Below are positions 53,164 through 61,042 of a stretch of 64,000 nt of DNA, piece by piece. The translations under genes were made by a program, and so were the position numbers. Source of the stretch: Roseivirga ehrenbergii (lineage in GTDB: Bacteria; Bacteroidota; Bacteroidia; Cytophagales; Cyclobacteriaceae); contig NZ_LQZQ01000045.1 of the NCBI RefSeq assembly GCF_001593005.1, forward strand, positions 248,001 through 312,000. Reading direction: 5' to 3'. The notes beneath the pieces are model-generated. The model was not told where the DNA came from, searched no databases, and saw nothing but the letters and a program-made list of their open reading frames with translations. Numbering within the stretch: the first letter of the stretch is position 1; every line of letters starts with the position of its first letter.

Positions 53164-53198
53164 TAACTTTGGTTTGTTACGGAGCGACCCTGAGGTCG
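53164..53198 (+). promoter_or_regulatory. Probable promoter and leader hairpin of the DUF349 gene
   Basis: TAACTTTG (53164-53171) fits the -7 consensus. The predicted leader then contains a small perfect hairpin, CGACC-CTGA-GGTCG (53185-53198), just before the ATG at 53209. TTTG at 53145-53148 gives a short 15-bp spacer, so the -33 is doubtful. Confidence 0.4.
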
Positions 53199-53208
53199 AT
53201 TAGAATTT

Positions 53209-55284
53209 ATGAGTGAAGAAAAGAGTATGCAGACAGGTGATCAGAATATCGAAAATTCGAAAACTGATAAGAATACCGAAAATTTAGAAACCCCTCAAAC
53301 GGAAGCAGTTTCTGAAACAGTAGAGGAAGGTGCTGCCGCATCAGCCACTGAAGTTAAACCTGAGGTTGATGTTCCTCAAGAAGAAACTAAGGTTGAAGAA
53401 CAACCTGTCGTTGAAGCTAAGGAAGAAGTGTCTGCTGACACTGAAGTAACTCCAACCGAAAATGTAGAGGAAGTTTCCACGCTAAAGGTTGAATCTGAAG
53501 ACACTGAATCGGCCTCGGAAGAATCTGATGAGGTGGATGCGGAGGAAGATAACGACCATGATGATGAAGAAGATCATCAAATAATTGATTATTCGAATCA
53601 TACTAGAGAACAGCTGGCCGAGGTGATTGAAGAATTAACTTCTGAAACCAACTTCAAAAAGATTGACGCAATTCTTGCTCAAATTGAGCCATTGTTTCAA
53701 GAAACAGAAGATGCTGCTCGTCAGGAAGCACTAGATAAATTCATTGCTGATGGTGGTGAAGAGGCCGATTTTGAATACCGCCACGATAAATTATATAATC
53801 GCTTTGATGCTTCTTTGCGCCTAATCAAGGATAAAAAGCATAACTACTATAAGGAACGCGAAGCCACAAAAGAGAAAAATTACCAAAAGAAGACTGAGCT
53901 TTTAGACAAACTTCGAGAATTGGTAGACGAAGAAGCGACTACCAGCTTGAATCCAATTAAGGAAATTCAGGAAGAATGGAAAAAAATAGGGCAGGTACCA
54001 AATCAGCATAACCGCACACTTTGGGCCAATTACAATGCGCTTATTGACAGGTTCTACAATAACCGTCATATCCTTTTTGAACTTAAAGAATTAGATAGAA
54101 AGAAAAACCAAGAGGCCAAGACTGAGCTTTGTGTAAAAGCTGAAGCGCTTGATCAAATGGATAACCTTAAGGAAGCGATCATTCAATTGAACGAATTTCA
54201 TGAGGAGTACAAAAACATTGGCCCTGTACCAAAAGAGGTGCAAGAAGAACTTTGGCAGCGTTTTAAAGCTGCTTCTGACAAGGTTTACCATAAGCGTAAA
54301 GAATATTTAGACAGCCTGAAAGGGGAGCTAAATGAGAACCTAGAGAAGAAGAAAGTGTTGGCAGCTGAGTTGAAAACCTTTACAGAGTTTGATTCAGACC
54401 GTATTAATAAATGGAATGCCAAGACCAAAGAAATTCTGGCTTTACAGAAAAAATGGGATGCTATTGGTGGTTTGCCACGAGAGCACGCCAAAGAAGTGAA
54501 CAAGCTTTTCTGGACAGACTTTAAAAAATTCTTCAGTAACAAAAATGATTTCTTTAAGAAGTTGGAAGGCATGCGCCAAGAAAACTTAGAGAAGAAAGAA
54601 GCTTTGATACAGAAGGCTATTGAGTTGCAAGAAAGCACTGATTGGGATTCAACTGCCAATAAGTTAAAGGCGCTTCAACAACAATGGAGAGATATTGGGC
54701 CAGTTCCGGAAAAGGTAAGAAACTCAATTTACGAGAGATTTAAAGCGGCTTGCGATGCTTTCTTTAATAACAGAAGAGCAAACCTAAGTAAAGCAGATGC
54801 TGAGTATGCAGAGAACCTAAAGAAAAAGGAAGCTATTATTCAGTCTATTTTAGATGCAGCGGCTAAAGGTACAGGCTCCGAAAAAGAAATGGATGAATTC
54901 TTAGCCCAATGGCAAGCCATAGGCTTTGTGCCGAGAGGTGCTATGAAGTCTATTGAACAAAAATATTCTGAGGCACTTGCTAAGTACGTGAAAGGACTTG
55001 ATGTAGAAGGGCAGGAAGAAGAGCAGTTGATGATTAAGGTTGAGCTGGGTGGCTTGCAAAATGGCCCGAATGCCGATCGAAAACTGAACAAGAAAGAAGG
55101 AGATTTGCGTAGACAAATTCAAGAGATTGAAAATAACATCGCACTTTGGAATAACAACCTTTCATTCTTTGCCAATTCTAAAACTGCCGATAAATTGAAG
55201 GCAGAATTTGATGAAAAAATAGAGAAGGCAAAAGAAGAAATGGACCATCTGAAGAAGCAATTGAGAATGGTGCGCAGCATGTAA
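53209..55284 (+). CDS. DUF349 coiled-coil repeat protein
   Basis: 691 residues. Residues 1-125 are very acidic and low in complexity (Glu, Thr, Val, Ala, then EEDNDHDDEEDHQ). The remainder consists of about six helical DUF349 repeats, each with the core W(K/R)xIGxVP (EEWKKIGQVP, EYKNIGPVP, KKWDAIGGLP, QQWRDIGPVP, AQWQAIGFVP) spaced about 75 residues apart. No signal peptide, so it is cytosolic. DUF349 proteins are large helical rods; their role is poorly known. A tRNA-Thr gene follows, with its own promoter. Confidence 0.9.
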   Translation: MSEEKSMQTGDQNIENSKTDKNTENLETPQTEAVSETVEEGAAASATEVKPEVDVPQEETKVEEQPVVEAKEEVSADTEVTPTENVEEVSTLKVESEDTESASEESDEVDAEEDNDHDDEEDHQIIDYSNHTREQLAEVIEELTSETNFKKIDAILAQIEPLFQETEDAARQEALDKFIADGGEEADFEYRHDKLYNRFDASLRLIKDKKHNYYKEREATKEKNYQKKTELLDKLRELVDEEATTSLNPIKEIQEEWKKIGQVPNQHNRTLWANYNALIDRFYNNRHILFELKELDRKKNQEAKTELCVKAEALDQMDNLKEAIIQLNEFHEEYKNIGPVPKEVQEELWQRFKAASDKVYHKRKEYLDSLKGELNENLEKKKVLAAELKTFTEFDSDRINKWNAKTKEILALQKKWDAIGGLPREHAKEVNKLFWTDFKKFFSNKNDFFKKLEGMRQENLEKKEALIQKAIELQESTDWDSTANKLKALQQQWRDIGPVPEKVRNSIYERFKAACDAFFNNRRANLSKADAEYAENLKKKEAIIQSILDAAAKGTGSEKEMDEFLAQWQAIGFVPRGAMKSIEQKYSEALAKYVKGLDVEGQEEEQLMIKVELGGLQNGPNADRKLNKKEGDLRRQIQEIENNIALWNNNLSFFANSKTADKLKAEFDEKIEKAKEEMDHLKKQLRMVRSM

Positions 55285-55326
55285 TTTTGGCCTCTGAAAT
55301 TAATTTTGAAAAATTTCAGTTTCACT

Positions 55327-55357
55327 TTTGCATTATAAAAACAGAGGCCTATATTTG
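55327..55357 (+). promoter_or_regulatory. Promoter of tRNA-Thr
   Basis: TTTG (55327-55330), a 19-bp spacer and TATATTTG (55350-55357) are exact consensus matches, 85 bases before the mature tRNA. Confidence 0.8.
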
Positions 55358-55441
55358 CACTCGCTTTGAACGAAAAGCATCTCGGAACCTCCTTAGAAAT
55401 CGCTAGTTTACTAGTGTTTGAGTACCGAAAAAAAGAGTATT

Positions 55442-55514
<73 letters not shown>

Positions 55515-55515
55515 C

Positions 55516-55547
55516 AAAAAGGACAAGCGTTAAGCTTGTCCTTTTTT
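55516..55547 (+). terminator. Rho-independent terminator of tRNA-Thr
   Basis: AAAAAGGACAAGC (55516-55528) and GCTTGTCCTTTTT (55534-55546) form a 13-bp perfect stem with a 5-nt loop, directly after the tRNA. Confidence 0.93.
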
Positions 55548-55555
55548 ATTTTAGT

Positions 55556-55597
55556 GTCATTGGTTCCCCCGAAGTTTCGGGGCCGATAGGAGGCTCA
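55556..55597 (+). repeat. Degenerate copy 1 of the tRNA-Thr 3' end
   Basis: GTCATTGGTTC, then a perfect hairpin CCCCGAA-GT-TTCGGGG in place of the T loop, then CCGATAGGAGGCTCA. The flanking parts match the tRNA 3' arm and acceptor exactly. Neither the 5' half nor an anticodon is present, so it is a fragment. Confidence 0.75.
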
Positions 55598-55694
55598 AAA
55601 GAGTGGTCACGTCCTGAAATAGGTTGACACAATTAATTAATAACTGTCAACTTAAATCAGGACGAGACAGTCGCAGAAATGTGACTCTTTTTTT
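55597..55694 (+). other. Nested inverted repeats: a 55-bp palindromic element inside a terminator-like hairpin
   Basis: The inner element (55610-55664) has 20-nt arms, CGTCCTGAAATAGGTTGACA against TGTCAACTTAAATCAGGACG, matching at 17 of 20 positions around a 15-nt AT-rich centre. The outer arms AAAAGAGT...CAC (55597-55610) and GTGACTCTTTT (55681-55691) pair and are followed by T residues, as in a rho-independent terminator whose loop received an insertion. It may be a miniature inverted-repeat element or an IS remnant. No gene fits inside. Confidence 0.5.
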
Positions 55695-55712
55695 ATGCCC
55701 AAAGGTGTATAA

Positions 55713-55755
55713 GGTCATTGGCTCCTCCTAAACTTCGGAGCTGATAGGAGGCTCA
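55713..55755 (+). repeat. Degenerate copy 2 of the tRNA-Thr 3' end
   Basis: GGTCATTGGCTC, then a less perfect hairpin around AAACTTCGG, then TGATAGGAGGCTCA. It repeats the organisation of copy 1, including the enlarged T-loop hairpin, with more changes. Confidence 0.65.
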
Positions 55756-55945
55756 TTAAAGTTAGTCATAACAACTAGTTTTTCTAGAGTATTGATTCTC
55801 CAAAATTTCACTGTTACTCATTATGAAAAAGTAGTATTTTAAATAACTCAGAGCCTCTTAAAATAACTTTTAAACTAATAGTACATAGGTAGTGTTCCAC
55901 AACCACAATGTGGCTAGCTTTAAATATTCACTGAGAACCTATCAA
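55756..55945. other. AT-rich intergenic stretch before the CsbD-like gene
   Basis: 190 AT-rich bases between the last tRNA fragment and the CsbD-like start. No ORF or strong hairpin was seen. Confidence 0.5.
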
Positions 55946-56131
55946 ATGCAAATAACAAGAAGTTGGAGAGAGCAAAGAGTAATGCTTAAAAGTAGATTTT
56001 CTGTGCTAAGCGATGCAGACTTCGAATTTGAGGATGGACAAAAAGAAAGTATGATGGAAAAACTTTCTGTGAAACTCAAAAAAACGAGGTCAGAACTTGA
56101 ATTGCTTTTTGCTGAACTACAAACTTATTAA
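55946..56131 (+). CDS. CsbD-like small stress protein
   Basis: 61 residues from ATG at 55946. MQITRSWREQRVMLKSRFSVLSDADFEFEDGQKESMMEKLSVKL fits the CsbD family of Bacteroidota (pattern W-x-EQ-x-x-x-LK-x-x-F-x-x-L-(T/S)-D-x-D), a small helical cytosolic protein often induced by general stress. The frame also extends to GTG at 55892, but those 18 residues are not family-like. It is separated by 182 bases from the secreted MORN gene. Confidence 0.72.
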   Translation: MQITRSWREQRVMLKSRFSVLSDADFEFEDGQKESMMEKLSVKLKKTRSELELLFAELQTY

Positions 56132-56236
56132 TTAGATCCCCCAAAATACACGTATTCCTTTAATCACTTTCTAGGAATTAACAGATTACAGTCAAGCCTG
56201 TTTCCGTTAATTGATTTCCAAATCATCTGACATTTT

Positions 56237-56282
56237 ACGTCAATTGCCCTATTGAACCTGCCTGTGTAGCTGAATAGCTTTG
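56237..56282 (+). promoter_or_regulatory. Shared promoter module, copy A (MORN/CHAT operon)
   Basis: ACGTCAATTGCC box (56237-56248), then TTG (56252-56254), a 20-bp spacer and TAGCTTTG (56275-56282). The same box, spacing and -7 element occur at 60973-61018 before the lipoprotein gene. The box just upstream of -33 is where an activator would bind. The transcript would start near 56289. Confidence 0.75.
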
Positions 56283-56312
56283 TTGAATCCAACAAACAAC
56301 GTAAGGTTCACC

Positions 56313-57041
56313 ATGAAAAGAATACAGCTCACAATTATAATTGCTTTCATTCACTTTAACCTTTTCGCTCAAAACAGTACTGAGTGTGTGAAAGGCGACT
56401 GCCAGAATGGTTATTCATTTTCCAAGCTTTTAGGAGCCGATGGCAAAGATTATGGCTATCAGGTAGGTTTCTACGAAAACGGAAAACTCAATGGTATCGC
56501 TAATCAGACAGGTGATTTTGGTAAGTTTTGGGGCACTTTTAAAGATGGAAAAAGGCACGGGTTCTTCAGTTATGAAAGTGATGGAAACCTGTATGCCTTT
56601 GGTCAATATATAGAAGGGAAGAAGGAGGGACTGCACGTGGTCAGAACTAAGGCGGGTTATGAGTTTAAAGACTATAAAAACGATGTTCACGTGAGTAATA
56701 GCCCTTTACCAACAACTGGCACCGCACCTTGTGTTATGGGAAATTGCGCTAACGGAAAAGGAGTTTCAATCAACGGAAATGATGCGGTGTATAGCACTTG
56801 GAAAAACGGGAAAATGGATGGAATGACCATGCAATTTCTAATGTCTGAAAGTAAAATCATTTTTGCGGAATACAGCGAAGGGATAGTAAATGGAGTTCAA
56901 ATGACTTGGTATTTCGACCAAACCGCGGAAATCGTTCAAATGAAGAACGGCCTGAAGCACGGAAATTTATTGAAAAGAAATACGGACAACAAGCACGAGG
57001 CGGCAACCTACATGGACGGTGCTCAATTAAAGTCATTCTAA
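56313..57041 (+). CDS. secreted MORN-type repeat protein with duplicated CxxxxC motif
   Basis: 242 residues with a signal peptide (residues 1-20, FNLFAQ). The protein has two similar halves, each beginning with a cysteine pair: CVKGDCQNG (Cys25, Cys30) and CVMGNCANG (Cys140, Cys145). MORN-like strands follow (VGFYENGKLNGIANQTGDFGKFWGTFKDGKRHGFF; later TWKNGKMDGMTMQF and IVNGVQMTWYF). The start is ATG 56313; a TTG at 56280 lies in the promoter. The CHAT protease gene follows after 38 bases, so they form an operon. It may be the substrate or regulator of the protease; this is inference. Confidence 0.72.
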   Translation: MKRIQLTIIIAFIHFNLFAQNSTECVKGDCQNGYSFSKLLGADGKDYGYQVGFYENGKLNGIANQTGDFGKFWGTFKDGKRHGFFSYESDGNLYAFGQYIEGKKEGLHVVRTKAGYEFKDYKNDVHVSNSPLPTTGTAPCVMGNCANGKGVSINGNDAVYSTWKNGKMDGMTMQFLMSESKIIFAEYSEGIVNGVQMTWYFDQTAEIVQMKNGLKHGNLLKRNTDNKHEAATYMDGAQLKSF

Positions 57042-57079
57042 GGTCTCGCGTTATTTACAAAGCTTAAAATTCACTCACT

Positions 57080-59947
57080 ATGAAAAGATATTTCACATCC
57101 ATCGCCCTTATTTTATTTTGCCAATTGGCTAATGCTCAGGTAAGTGTTCCGCCTGCACAGATAGAAGCTCACCCTAGTTACGCGGCCTTTCAACAAGCCA
57201 AGCAGTCAAAAAATATCAGTGCTAAACTCAATGCTGCAATCGATCTGTTAGAGGTTTACCCTGAAAACTCTCAAGCCTTTATTTTGGCTTCTACAGCCCT
57301 TTATGATAATAGTAAGCCCACCAATGCAGTCTATTTGGCCCAATGGTCGGTGGCTTATAACAGCTACGATATTGCCAATAGCTATTACGGGTTTATTTAC
57401 GCTGTTTTTGCAGATCAGCCAATAGAGGCAGAACGATTTTTAAGGAATATGCAAGCGATGGGGGCGGACGCTACGACCATGCAAAGGAATTACGAAAACC
57501 TAAGTGCTTATGTAAACTCCCTTTCAAATTATCCTCAATTAACCAATTCGGTGCAAAGGGCCAGGGCTGCACTAACAAACTTTAGCCAAGAAAGTGTGGC
57601 AAGGGCCAAAGCTACTTTCGAAAATTTGGCTTCTAGTCTTGGGGCGAGTTACGAGGGTATAGCGAAGAATGAAATTGCGGATAAAACCTTGGCCGATTGG
57701 ATAGCTGCTGAAGCTGCAGTGAAAGAGGGATTGATTTCCAGGTCATTATATGCAGATGCATTTGTGAGTATTGCCAGTATGGCCGAAAAAGTGAATTTTA
57801 CTTTCGGGCAAAAGTTAGAACCGCATTTAGAAAAGATCGTTTTCGATCAGGCCAACTATAGTATTGCTTCGCGCTACCGTGCATATGTAAAGTTAGCTAG
57901 TCTTCAAGCATCTTTAAAGCGTTGGGATAAAGTTGAGTCTGCCAGCAACCTAATGCTGACCGACTTGAAAGGCAACATTCCTTCTAACGCAGTACTGGCC
58001 AAAATTTACTTTTACCTTACTATGTCGCTTACCGAGCAGCGAAAGCTTGCAGACGCTTCGGGAATGGCCGATGCCTATGTGAATATGTTACCGAAGCTAA
58101 AATCGCCAGAGTATTTGGCCGAGGCTTATTATGTAATCTTAAGAGCCTATGCTTTCAATAAGGAAGTGGAAAAGGGTAAGGCCATCGTTCAGCGTGCCGA
58201 AAGTTTCCTTAAAATTCCAGGGGTCGACAAATACGACTATGTCAATTTTGCGAAAAACGGGATTTCTACCACGGCCAATATTCTCGGAGGAGAAGGAGGC
58301 GCGGAACTTACAGGCGATCCTTATAATGATGGTGTTCGCTTGATGGACGCTAAACAATATGCCGAAGCAGTTGTGCAGTTTGAAAAGGCCAGAGCAGAAG
58401 AAATTGCTGCTTTGGAAAAGTTAGATCCTTTGGCGCAACGTGGTTACCTCGATAAATTCCAGCGTATCAACGGATTTTTGGCTTCTACCTATTACGAAAC
58501 CAAGCAGTTCGATAAAATCTATGACATGATTGAATCCAACCGATCTTATTCACTTTTGAATGATAAAAGGAGTGAGAAGAAACAACTCAGTTTAAAGGAA
58601 CTTCAGGCTATTCTGGGGGGAAAAGAAGCCTACCTTTCTTTTATCGATGTCTCTAAAGGCACCACTTACGAAGGCACCTACTTAATGTGTTTGGTGACCA
58701 AGAATGAAGTGTATACCCGATACAACAGATCGGCTGGTGCGTTTGTGGATTTATTAGAGAGTGACCCCGAACTGATTGTTTTAGAGAAGGAACTGGCACA
58801 ACAAGAGTTTAGAAGTCCGAACCTAGATTATTTAACGGGCGAGAAAACCCGCAAACCCAATATGTTTGCACCGGGCGAATTTAAACTAATGACCCAGTAT
58901 TTACGCAAGCATATGGAAGCCAAAGTGGTGGATGGCCAGTATGTGTTCTTCCAGAAAGAGAAAATGCCTGACTTATTGAAACGCTTCCACATTACGTTTA
59001 TCGATGGTTTGGAAGAAAAACTGCAAGGCATTACCAAGCTCACCATCAGCCCAGAAGGCTTAATCAGTACTATTCCTTTCGATGCGCTAATCGACATTAA
59101 CGGACGCTATTTGGCGGAACGCTTTGAAATTGGTTACATTCCAAATGCTGCATTACTTGCTACTTTGAGAAGTCAACCGAAAAAGAGCTATGAGAAAAGC
59201 GTATTGGGCTTTGGTGGCGCAACTTACGCTAACTACACCGCTGCTAAGGCACCTTTAAACTCATTGGGCGATTTGGAAAAACTACGATACCGTGTGCGCG
59301 AAGATTTGCAAAAAAACCAACCGCTAGATTATGCTTTTGCCACTTTTCAAGGAGAGGAGCCTATGGCATATTTGCAGGGAGGAAGAAAAGAGGTAATGGT
59401 GATTAACGACCTTATTCCAAATGGAGAAACCCGCTTAGACGATATGATGACTGAGCAGGAGCTGAAACGCATGAGTAAGGCGAATGAATTAGGCAGGTTC
59501 AAGGCTGTGCACCTGTCGAGTCATGCCAGCGTACACCCTTATGTTTTTGATTTAAGTTCCATTGCCATGACGGTAAAACCAACCCCAGTAAATGGAGAGG
59601 ACGGAATGCTCGTGGTGGGTGAATTAGAAAAACTGAATTTGCCTGTTGATTTTGTAATGCTCAGTGCCTGCCAAACTGCGCTAGGAGTAGAGTCGCCAGG
59701 GGATGGGATCAAAGGCTTGAATCAGGCCTTATTCAATGCGGGTGTAAACAGTAGTCTTACTTCTTTATGGAGTGTAAGTGATATAGGTACCATGTATTTA
59801 AGTGTAGAGCTTTATCGCAGAATGTTCAATCAAAAAATGGCCACCACAGCCGCTTTGGCCGAAGTAAAACGTAATTTCATTACAGGTGAATACGGAGATC
59901 AAACCCACCCGTACTTCTGGGCACCATTTATTTATACAGGGTATTGA
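57080..59947 (+). CDS. secreted TPR-like CHAT-domain (caspase-like) protease
   Basis: 955 residues with a signal peptide (residues 1-19, ending ANAQ). A helical TPR-like region covers about residues 20-520. The C-terminal CHAT domain (about 620-955) carries the caspase-like dyad: His815 in HLSSHA and Cys864 in MLSACQTALG, followed by GDGIKGLNQALFNAGVNSSLTSLWSVSD, a typical CHAT signature. CHAT proteases are related to separase and caspases and cut specific substrates when activated, but most known ones are cytosolic. The signal places this one in the periplasm or outside. It shares an operon with the MORN protein. Substrate unknown. Confidence 0.85.
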   Translation: MKRYFTSIALILFCQLANAQVSVPPAQIEAHPSYAAFQQAKQSKNISAKLNAAIDLLEVYPENSQAFILASTALYDNSKPTNAVYLAQWSVAYNSYDIANSYYGFIYAVFADQPIEAERFLRNMQAMGADATTMQRNYENLSAYVNSLSNYPQLTNSVQRARAALTNFSQESVARAKATFENLASSLGASYEGIAKNEIADKTLADWIAAEAAVKEGLISRSLYADAFVSIASMAEKVNFTFGQKLEPHLEKIVFDQANYSIASRYRAYVKLASLQASLKRWDKVESASNLMLTDLKGNIPSNAVLAKIYFYLTMSLTEQRKLADASGMADAYVNMLPKLKSPEYLAEAYYVILRAYAFNKEVEKGKAIVQRAESFLKIPGVDKYDYVNFAKNGISTTANILGGEGGAELTGDPYNDGVRLMDAKQYAEAVVQFEKARAEEIAALEKLDPLAQRGYLDKFQRINGFLASTYYETKQFDKIYDMIESNRSYSLLNDKRSEKKQLSLKELQAILGGKEAYLSFIDVSKGTTYEGTYLMCLVTKNEVYTRYNRSAGAFVDLLESDPELIVLEKELAQQEFRSPNLDYLTGEKTRKPNMFAPGEFKLMTQYLRKHMEAKVVDGQYVFFQKEKMPDLLKRFHITFIDGLEEKLQGITKLTISPEGLISTIPFDALIDINGRYLAERFEIGYIPNAALLATLRSQPKKSYEKSVLGFGGATYANYTAAKAPLNSLGDLEKLRYRVREDLQKNQPLDYAFATFQGEEPMAYLQGGRKEVMVINDLIPNGETRLDDMMTEQELKRMSKANELGRFKAVHLSSHASVHPYVFDLSSIAMTVKPTPVNGEDGMLVVGELEKLNLPVDFVMLSACQTALGVESPGDGIKGLNQALFNAGVNSSLTSLWSVSDIGTMYLSVELYRRMFNQKMATTAALAEVKRNFITGEYGDQTHPYFWAPFIYTGY

Positions 59948-59978
59948 AGTTGGTTTAGGGTTTAACATTTAAGGATTT

Positions 59979-60007
59979 GCCGTGGGCTTATAGCTCACGG
60001 CTTTTTT
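59979..60007 (+). terminator. Rho-independent terminator of the MORN-CHAT operon
   Basis: GCCGTGGGCT (59979-59988) pairs with AGCTCACGGC (59992-60001) with one wobble and a 3-nt loop, followed by T6. Confidence 0.9.
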
Positions 60008-60014
60008 GATTTGG

Positions 60015-60848
60015 GTCATTGCGAACCTGCTGCACTTCCTCGGAGTGATGGTGTTTACGTGAAGCAATCTCACTGTCTCGTTAAGCAGTCTCAATTTCAT
60101 ATTGCATAAGCTGCTTGCTAGAGACTGCTTCGTTACAGCCCATTGCTATCGCATGGTCTGCTTCTGCGCCAACGCTGAAGCTAAGGCGTAAGCGTTCGCA
60201 GTGACGCTCCGATTGGGCATTTGTGGTGATTTGCATTAAATAATAATGTGTGATTGAGACTGTTGTTAACCGCACATATCTGCGTTCACCGTCATTGCGA
60301 ACTTGCTGTACTTCTTCGGAGTGATGGTGTTTACGTGAAGCAATCTCACTGTCTCGTGAAGCAATCTCAATTTCATATTGCATAAGCTGCTTGCTAGAGA
60401 CTGCTTCGTTACAGTCCGTTGCTATCGCATGGCCTGATTCTGCGCCAACGCTGAAGCTAAGGCGTAAGCGTTCGCAGTGACGCTCCGATTGGGTGTTTGT
60501 GGTGATTTGGATTCAGGAATAATCTGTGATTGAGGTTGTTACTAACAGGAAATACCTGCGGTTACCGTCATTGCGAACTTGCTGTACTTCTTCGGAGTGA
60601 TGGTGTTTATGTGAAGCAATCTCACTGTCTCGTGAAGCAATCTCAATTTCAAATTACATGAGCTGCTTGCTAGAGACTGCTTCGTTAAAGTCCATTGCTA
60701 CCGCATGGTCTGTGCCTCGCAGTGACGCTCCGATTGAATGTTTGCGTAAAGCAATCTCACTGTCTCGTGAATTAATACTAGAGATTGCTTCGTCATGAGC
60801 TTTCGCTACCGCGAATCTCATTCCTCGCAATGACGCTCCGAATGAGCT
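60015..60848. repeat. Tandem array of 276-bp palindromic repeats (three units plus partial)
   Basis: Units start with GTCATTGCGAAC at 60015, 60291 and 60567, exactly 276 bp apart; internal landmarks keep the same spacing. Each unit carries nested inverted repeats: GTCATTGCGAA against TTCGCAGTGAC, and GAAGCAATCTC against GAGACTGCTTC. The third unit lacks the segment with ACGCTGAAGCTAAGGCGTAA, and a shorter derivative follows (about 60740-60848). The core resembles the dispersed palindromes (GTCATTGCGAA...TCGCAATGAC) found in many Bacteroidota. Small frames inside it on either strand do not look like genes. Confidence 0.85.
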
Positions 60849-60972
60849 ATGTCAGTTGAACCGTCTAGCAATAAAACATTATCCTATTCCCCTGATCCAC
60901 CGATACCCTGTTTCACAATCCCCAATCCCCAATGACTAATGACCAATTAACCATTGACCAATCCCTAAACTT
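60849..60972. other. Short low-complexity stretch after the repeat array
   Basis: Bases about 60919-60968 consist of short near-repeats of CAATCCCC and TGACCAATTAACCA type. It holds no gene; the promoter of the lipoprotein begins directly after it. Confidence 0.5.
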
Positions 60973-61018
60973 ACGTCAATTGCCTTATTGAACTGCTAGT
61001 ACTTCCGAAATAGCTTTG
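60973..61018 (+). promoter_or_regulatory. Shared promoter module, copy B (lipoprotein operon)
   Basis: ACGTCAATTGCC (60973-60984), TTG (60988-60990), 20-bp spacer, TAGCTTTG (61011-61018). Box, spacing and both core elements repeat those at 56237-56282, while the spacer bases differ, so the conserved positions look functional. Confidence 0.75.
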
Positions 61019-61042
61019 TAGAACATTAAATTCTGGAAACTC

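Noticed and set aside
55892..55945. GTG start extending the CsbD-like protein by 18 residues
   Set aside because: CsbD-like proteins of this group start directly with the M-x-(I/V)-T-x-x-W pattern seen from ATG 55946.
60081..60383. 100-codon open frame on the minus strand within the repeat array
   Set aside because: It lies wholly in the 276-bp repeats, its protein is low in complexity (repeated EIASR units), and its counterpart in the neighbouring unit is not open to the same extent.
60015..60848. Repeat array as a CRISPR
   Set aside because: The 276-bp period, internal palindromes and nearly identical contents do not fit short repeats with unique spacers, and no cas gene is nearby.
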